From positions 74,051 to 138,050 of the forward strand of contig JBCCXD010000009.1 of NCBI GenBank assembly GCA_039192165.1: DNA of 64,000 nt. The letters run 5' to 3'. Every line of letters starts with the position of its first letter. The first letter of the stretch is position 1. The notes beneath the pieces were generated by a model. The model searched no databases. It was not told the DNA's origin and saw only the letters and a list, made by a program, of their open reading frames with translations. The translations under genes and the position numbers were made by a program. Origin of the DNA: Dinoroseobacter sp039192165 (GTDB lineage Bacteria > Pseudomonadota > Alphaproteobacteria > Rhodobacterales > Rhodobacteraceae). Below are positions 59,618 to 64,000 of the stretch, one piece after another.

Positions 59618-60520
59618 ATGCAAAACGACACAGCAAATCCAACCTTTGGTGCCGGGAACCTTCGCGGTGCTTTTTACATGGTGCTGATGACCCTTAGCTT
59701 TGTCAGCGGCGATGCGCTGGTCCGTATCGCGACAGAGAACCTTCCCCTTTTTCAGGTGATTTTTCTTCGTGGGTGCCTGTCCTGCACGTTCCTTGCTGTT
59801 GCACTACACCTCTTCCGCCAGTGGCCTCGAAAGCTCAACTGGTCGACAAAGTTCCGCATCGGTGTGCGGAGCGGCGCAGAAATCGGTGCTATGATCCCGT
59901 TCTTCATCGCGCTCATTCATATGCCGTTCGCGAATGTGAGCGCGCTTTTACAAACTCTGCCGCTCACCCTGACACTTGCTGGCGCTGTGTTCCTCAAAGA
60001 ACCGGTGGGCTGGCGGCGGCTATCGGCAATCGGAATCGGGCTTTTCGGGGTCTTGCTCATCGTCCAGCCCGGCGGGGACGGCTTTTCGATTTATGCGCTT
60101 CTGGTTTTGCTGGCTGTGGCGTTCGTCACGCTCCGCGATTTGTCTACACGCGGTATCTCACGCGAGGTTTCCGCCTTGTTCCTAGCGTTTATCATGGCGG
60201 TTTTCGTCACGAGTGCCGCTGGTATCGTTTCGCTTTGGGAGGACTGGCAGCCGCTGGACGCCCGATTGGTCCTGGTCATTCTGGCGGCGTCGATCACGAT
60301 CATAGGCGGGTATACTTTCGCGGCACTTGCCATGCGCCACGGTGAAATCGGCTTTGTCACCCCGTTTCGGTATATGGCTTTGGTATGGGCGGTTCTGCTG
60401 GGTTTCCTGGCCTTTGGAGAATGGCCTGATACACTGACCTGGATTGGCAGCGGGATTGTGGTTTCGACAGGACTTTATACGCTCTACCGAGCGCGTGTTC
60501 TGCGCGGCCGGCACGGTTGA
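59618..60520 (+). CDS. DMT-superfamily (EamA) transporter
   Basis: The 300-residue inner-membrane protein has ten predicted helices in two EamA halves. The first half has AFYMVLMTLSFVSGDALVRI and the EP-containing VFLKEPVGWRRLSAIGIGL; the second half ends LGFLAFGEWPDTLTWIGSGI. Members export metabolites or amino acids; the substrate here is unknown. It interrupts the usual rpoC-rpsL order, lying between the rpoC terminator and the rpsL promoter as its own unit. Confidence 0.9.
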   Translation: MQNDTANPTFGAGNLRGAFYMVLMTLSFVSGDALVRIATENLPLFQVIFLRGCLSCTFLAVALHLFRQWPRKLNWSTKFRIGVRSGAEIGAMIPFFIALIHMPFANVSALLQTLPLTLTLAGAVFLKEPVGWRRLSAIGIGLFGVLLIVQPGGDGFSIYALLVLLAVAFVTLRDLSTRGISREVSALFLAFIMAVFVTSAAGIVSLWEDWQPLDARLVLVILAASITIIGGYTFAALAMRHGEIGFVTPFRYMALVWAVLLGFLAFGEWPDTLTWIGSGIVVSTGLYTLYRARVLRGRHG

Positions 60521-60541
60521 TATTTCCGCCTTGAGCGGCTG

Positions 60542-60570
60542 TTGACAAGGTCTCCGACTCCCCCTATACC
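60542..60570 (+). promoter_or_regulatory. Sigma-70 promoter of the rpsL-rpsG-fusA-tuf operon
   Basis: Consensus TTGACA (60542-60547), 17-nt spacer, TATACC (60565-60570). It is placed 209 nt before rpsL, leaving a long structured leader. It is the best promoter match in the window and fits the str operon. Confidence 0.72.
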
Positions 60571-60685
60571 CCGCGCCACTTGGGCCCCTGATGGGTGGCT
60601 TGGGTATCACAACTGAAGTGGTCATGATCCGGGCCCGATGCCCCGATCCTCTGGAATTCCACCGCGTCGGTCCCGCGAAGGGCCC

Positions 60686-60751
60686 GTCCGCGGTTTTGCG
60701 CTTTGCGGACGCGCGAGGCGCGATTTTTGCAATCCGCGCGGGCCTCCGCGC
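60686..60751 (+). promoter_or_regulatory. Structured leader of rpsL with alternative stems
   Basis: GTCCGC / GCGGAC (60686-60691, 60705-60710) shares its last base with CGCGC / GCGCG (60710-60714, 60718-60722), which is followed by ATTTTT. A third stem GCGCGG / CCGCGC is at 60736-60751, 27 nt before the start. The middle stem with its T run looks like a short terminator, and the first stem competes with it only marginally, so attenuation is possible but unproven. Confidence 0.35.
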
Positions 60752-60778
60752 AGAAATAGAGCTATACGGGGAACCGGA

Positions 60779-61150
60779 ATGCCAACGATTCAACAGCTGA
60801 TCCGCAAGCCGCGGCAGCCCAAAGTAAAACGCTCCAAGTCGCTGCACCTGGAAGGCTGCCCGCAAAAACGCGGGGTATGCACGCGCGTCTACACAACGAC
60901 GCCGAAAAAACCGAACTCGGCCATGCGGAAGGTTGCCAAAGTGCGCCTAACCAACGGCTTTGAAGTCATCAGCTACATCCCCGGTGAAAGCCACAACCTG
61001 CAGGAACACTCGGTGGTTCTGATCCGCGGTGGTCGTGTGAAAGACCTTCCCGGCGTGCGTTACCACATTCTGCGCGGTGTTCTGGATACGCAGGGTGTCA
61101 AAGACCGTAAGCAGCGCCGTTCGAAGTACGGCGCCAAGCGTCCGAAATAA
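60779..61150 (+). CDS. rpsL: 30S ribosomal protein S12
   Basis: S12 is part of the decoding centre and the classic streptomycin target. It has 123 residues. TTTPKKPNSAMRKVAKVRL contains the Lys at the position linked to streptomycin sensitivity (wild-type state). It is the first gene of the str operon; rpsG starts 12 nt after the stop. Confidence 0.98.
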   Translation: MPTIQQLIRKPRQPKVKRSKSLHLEGCPQKRGVCTRVYTTTPKKPNSAMRKVAKVRLTNGFEVISYIPGESHNLQEHSVVLIRGGRVKDLPGVRYHILRGVLDTQGVKDRKQRRSKYGAKRPK

Positions 61151-61162
61151 GAGGAATATTGA

Positions 61163-61633
61163 ATGTCCCGTCGTCACGCAGCCGAAAAACGCGAAGTATT
61201 GCCCGACGCCAAGTATGGCGATCGAGTTCTGACCAAATTCATGAATAATCTGATGATCGACGGGAAGAAGTCGGTCGCAGAGAAGATCGTCTACAACGCA
61301 CTGGACCGGGTTGAGACCAAGCTGAAGCGCTCCCCGATCGAAGTCTTTGCGGAGGCACTCGATAACGTGAAACCCTCGGTTGAGGTTCGCTCTCGCCGTG
61401 TGGGCGGTGCGACCTATCAGGTTCCGGTCGAAGTGCGCCCCGAACGCCGTGAAGCACTCGCAATCCGCTGGTTGATCTCCGCCTCCCGCGCTCGCAACGA
61501 AAACACGATGGAAGAGCGGCTCGCTGGCGAACTTCTGGATGCCGTGAATTCCCGCGGGTCGGCCGTGAAGAAGCGCGAAGACACCCATAAGATGGCCGAC
61601 GCCAACAAGGCGTTCAGTCACTACCGCTGGTAA
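61163..61633 (+). CDS. rpsG: 30S ribosomal protein S7
   Basis: S7 nucleates assembly of the 30S head and regulates the str operon in enteric bacteria. It has 156 residues. SRRHAAEKREVLPDAKYGD and GGATYQVPVEVRPERR are family signatures. fusA starts 28 nt after the stop. Confidence 0.98.
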   Translation: MSRRHAAEKREVLPDAKYGDRVLTKFMNNLMIDGKKSVAEKIVYNALDRVETKLKRSPIEVFAEALDNVKPSVEVRSRRVGGATYQVPVEVRPERREALAIRWLISASRARNENTMEERLAGELLDAVNSRGSAVKKREDTHKMADANKAFSHYRW

Positions 61634-61661
61634 CCACCCCTTAAGCCTTAGGACCGAACCA

Positions 61662-63779
61662 ATGGCACGCGAATATCCCCTCGATCGGTATCGTAACTTC
61701 GGGATCATGGCGCATATCGATGCAGGCAAGACAACCTGCTCGGAGCGCATCCTCTATTATACCGGCAAGTCCCATAACATCGGTGAGGTGCACGATGGTG
61801 CAGCCACCATGGATTGGATGGAACAGGAGCAGGAACGAGGCATCACGATTACCTCTGCTGCAACGACCACCTTCTGGGAACGCACCGAAGACGGCAAAAC
61901 CGCTGACACCGAAAAGCACCGTCTCAACATCATCGACACCCCCGGCCACGTGGACTTCACCATTGAAGTTGAGCGTTCGCTGGCGGTTCTCGACGGTGCC
62001 GTTTGCGTTCTTGACGCAAACGCCGGTGTTGAGCCGCAGACCGAAACTGTGTGGCGTCAGGCTGACCGCTACAAGGTTCCGCGCATCGTCTTCGTCAACA
62101 AAATGGACAAGATCGGCGCGGACTACTTCAATTGCGTCGAGATGATCGAGGACCGCACGGGCGCGCGTGCTGTGCCAGTCGCGATCCCAATTGGTGCTGA
62201 GAACGAGCTGGAGGGCCTTGTTGACCTCGTGACCATGAAAGAATGGGTCTATGAGGGTGAAGATCTTGGCGCGACCTGGGACAAGCGGGACATCCGCGAC
62301 TCTCTGAAAGAGCTCTGTGAAGAGTGGCGCGGCAAGATGATCGAAGCGGCCGTCGAAATGGACGATGACGCCATGGAAGCGTATCTGGAAGGCGAAGAGC
62401 CTGATGTGGACACGCTGCGCAAGCTTCTCCGCAAGGGTACTCTCGACCTGGCGTTCGTTCCGGTCCTGGGCGGTTCCGCGTTCAAGAATAAGGGCGTTCA
62501 GCCGCTCCTCAACGCCGTGATCGACTATCTTCCGAGCCCGCTCGATGTGGTCGACTATATGGGCTTTAAGCCGGGCGACGAGACAGAAGAACGGAACATT
62601 GCGCGGCGCGCTGAAGACGATATGGCCTTCGCCGGCCTTGCGTTCAAAATCATGAACGATCCCTTTGTCGGCTCGCTGACCTTCACACGCATCTATTCGG
62701 GCACCATGAACAAGGGTGACACGATGCTGAACTCCACGAAGGGCAAGAAAGAGCGCGTCGGTCGTATGATGATGATGCACTCCAACAACCGCGAGGAGAT
62801 CGAAGAAGCGTTTGCAGGCGACATCATCGCGCTGGCGGGCCTGAAGGACACCACAACCGGAGACACACTCTGTGCGGTCAATGATCCGGTGGTTCTGGAA
62901 ACCATGACCTTCCCGGATCCGGTGATCGAGATCGCGGTCGAGCCAAAGACCAAGAACGACCAGGAGAAGATGTCTCAGGGTCTGCAGCGTCTGGCGGCCG
63001 AAGACCCGTCCTTCCGCGTCGAAACCGACATCGAGTCCGGTCAGACCATCATGAAGGGTATGGGCGAACTTCACCTCGATATTCTTGTCGACCGCCTTAA
63101 GCGCGAGTTCAAGGTTGAGGCGAACATTGGCGCGCCACAGGTGGCCTATCGGGAAACCATTGGCCACGAGGTGGAACACACCTACACCCACAAAAAGCAG
63201 TCGGGTGGGTCCGGTCAGTTTGCCGAAGTGAAAATGATCATCACGCCGACCGAGCCCGGCGAAGGCTATTCGTTTGAATCCCGCATCGTCGGTGGGGCTG
63301 TGCCAAAGGAGTACATCCCTGGTGTCGAAAAAGGCATTCAATCGGTCATGGACTCCGGTCCACTGGCAGGCTTCCCGGTCATCGACTTCAAGGTGGCTCT
63401 AATTGACGGCAAATTCCACGATGTGGACTCCAGTGTTCTGGCGTTCGAGATCGCGGCCCGGATGGGCATGCGTGAGGGCATGAAGAAAGCCGGTGCGAAG
63501 CTGCTCGAACCGATCATGAAGGTCGAGGTGATCACGCCCGAAGAATACACTGGCGGTATCATCGGCGACCTGACATCTCGTCGGGGTCAGGTGACGGGGC
63601 AGGAGCCGCGCGGCAATGCCGTTGCAATCAACGCCTTTGTGCCGCTCGCCAATATGTTCGGCTACATCAACAACCTGCGTTCCATGTCCTCAGGCCGTGC
63701 GCAGTTCACGATGCAGTTCGATCATTACGATCCGGTGCCGCAGAACATCTCGGAAGAGATTCAGGCAAAATACGCATAA
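61662..63779 (+). CDS. fusA: Elongation factor G
   Basis: EF-G is the translocation GTPase, 705 residues. G1 is AHIDAGKTT (about 17-25), the switch II motif DTPGHVDF and the NKMD motif follow. Domain IV has HKKQSGGSGQFAEVKM near its tip. tuf follows after 83 nt that carry three competing stems. Confidence 0.98.
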   Translation: MAREYPLDRYRNFGIMAHIDAGKTTCSERILYYTGKSHNIGEVHDGAATMDWMEQEQERGITITSAATTTFWERTEDGKTADTEKHRLNIIDTPGHVDFTIEVERSLAVLDGAVCVLDANAGVEPQTETVWRQADRYKVPRIVFVNKMDKIGADYFNCVEMIEDRTGARAVPVAIPIGAENELEGLVDLVTMKEWVYEGEDLGATWDKRDIRDSLKELCEEWRGKMIEAAVEMDDDAMEAYLEGEEPDVDTLRKLLRKGTLDLAFVPVLGGSAFKNKGVQPLLNAVIDYLPSPLDVVDYMGFKPGDETEERNIARRAEDDMAFAGLAFKIMNDPFVGSLTFTRIYSGTMNKGDTMLNSTKGKKERVGRMMMMHSNNREEIEEAFAGDIIALAGLKDTTTGDTLCAVNDPVVLETMTFPDPVIEIAVEPKTKNDQEKMSQGLQRLAAEDPSFRVETDIESGQTIMKGMGELHLDILVDRLKREFKVEANIGAPQVAYRETIGHEVEHTYTHKKQSGGSGQFAEVKMIITPTEPGEGYSFESRIVGGAVPKEYIPGVEKGIQSVMDSGPLAGFPVIDFKVALIDGKFHDVDSSVLAFEIAARMGMREGMKKAGAKLLEPIMKVEVITPEEYTGGIIGDLTSRRGQVTGQEPRGNAVAINAFVPLANMFGYINNLRSMSSGRAQFTMQFDHYDPVPQNISEEIQAKYA

Positions 63780-63786
63780 CCGGGGC

Positions 63787-63837
63787 GGCGGGGTGAACCC
63801 CGCCCTACCCACCACCGTAGGGCAGGCGCAGCCTGCC
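63787..63837. repeat. Three overlapping 7-bp stems between fusA and tuf
   Basis: Stem A is GGCGGGG / CCCCGCC (63787-63793, 63798-63804). Stem B is GCCCTAC / GTAGGGC (63802-63808, 63817-63823). Stem C is GGCAGGC / GCCTGCC (63821-63827, 63831-63837). B overlaps both A and C, so B excludes them. It is either a dispersed palindromic repeat or an mRNA switch; no T run is present. Confidence 0.65.
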
Positions 63838-63862
63838 GACCCGAAAAGACAAGGAGGCCATC

Positions 63863-64000
63863 ATGGCAAAGGAAAAGTTTGAGCGGACCAAGCCGCACGT
63901 GAACATTGGCACGATTGGTCATGTTGACCACGGCAAGACGACGCTGACGGCTGCGATCACGAAGCAGTTTGGCGACTTCAAGGCCTATGACGAGATTGAC
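63863..64000 (+). CDS. tuf: Elongation factor Tu, 5' part
   Basis: The first 46 codons are present, with the rest beyond the window. AKEKFERTKPHVNIGTIGHV and the P-loop GHVDHGKTTL are diagnostic. AAGGAGG lies upstream of the ATG. It is the last visible gene of the str operon; whether a second tuf copy exists cannot be seen. Confidence 0.97.
   Translation, partial: MAKEKFERTKPHVNIGTIGHVDHGKTTLTAAITKQFGDFKAYDEID

Overview
This 64 kb window is chromosomal DNA of an alphaproteobacterium, most likely a Rhodobacteraceae / Roseobacter-clade member. Protein sequence and gene order both support this: an mcl1-type malyl-CoA lyase, phaAB, a DUF3035 lipoprotein, the cell-cycle regulator family TrcR next to secE, MutL with an endonuclease motif, DUF4175/TIGR02302 beside lysA, and the order trcR-secE-nusG-rplKA-rplJL-rpoBC-rpsL-rpsG-fusA-tuf. 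I inferred no taxon below family. No tRNA, rRNA, insertion sequence, phage or CRISPR array was recognised. Region 1-5.5 kb (mostly minus strand): an RND efflux permease (cut by the window edge) with its membrane-fusion partner, an AzlCD branched-chain amino-acid exporter, a two-helix membrane protein of unknown role and greA. Region 5.7-12.5 kb: ETF:ubiquinone oxidoreductase, a secreted TPR protein overlapping ispE, ispB on the opposite strand, then a DUF2007 protein translationally coupled to a TrmN6-like tRNA methyltransferase and a 55-residue DUF465 protein. Region 12.5-18.2 kb: a LysR regulator divergent from a 48-residue protein, phaB and phaA for polyhydroxybutyrate, an EAL phosphodiesterase, DNA glycosylase Tag and a TlpA-like thioredoxin. 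Region 18.2-28.7 kb: argH, two tiny lipoproteins (one LptM-like), a DUF2834 protein, lysA, a Q-rich DUF4175 protein, a zinc-ribbon membrane protein, ftsE-ftsX-plsC and mcl1. Region 28.7-45 kb: truB-rbfA against dapB, an SDHAF4-like assembly factor, rsmB, a heparinase-family protein, purH, lspA, a DUF3035 lipoprotein, two M16 peptidases, mutL, rmuC and a secreted RNase T2. Region 44.3-64 kb is the transcription/translation core, trcR to tuf (tuf cut by the window edge). The most unusual stretch is 48.9-51.0 kb, between rplL and rpoB. It holds a secreted protein combining five EF-hand-like loops with RTX nonapeptides and an RTX-associated C-terminal segment, flanked on both sides by protein-like reading frames on the minus strand. 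That looks like an accessory islet in one of the most conserved operons of bacteria. Other points of interest are broken coding-like sequence between rplA and rplJ, the lipoprotein pair before lysA, an inverted repeat before mcl1 resembling PccR-type operator half-sites, and GC-rich palindromes of related sequence between rpoB and rpoC and between fusA and tuf. Starts were chosen from family N-termini and ribosome-binding sites, and often lie downstream of the longest open frame.
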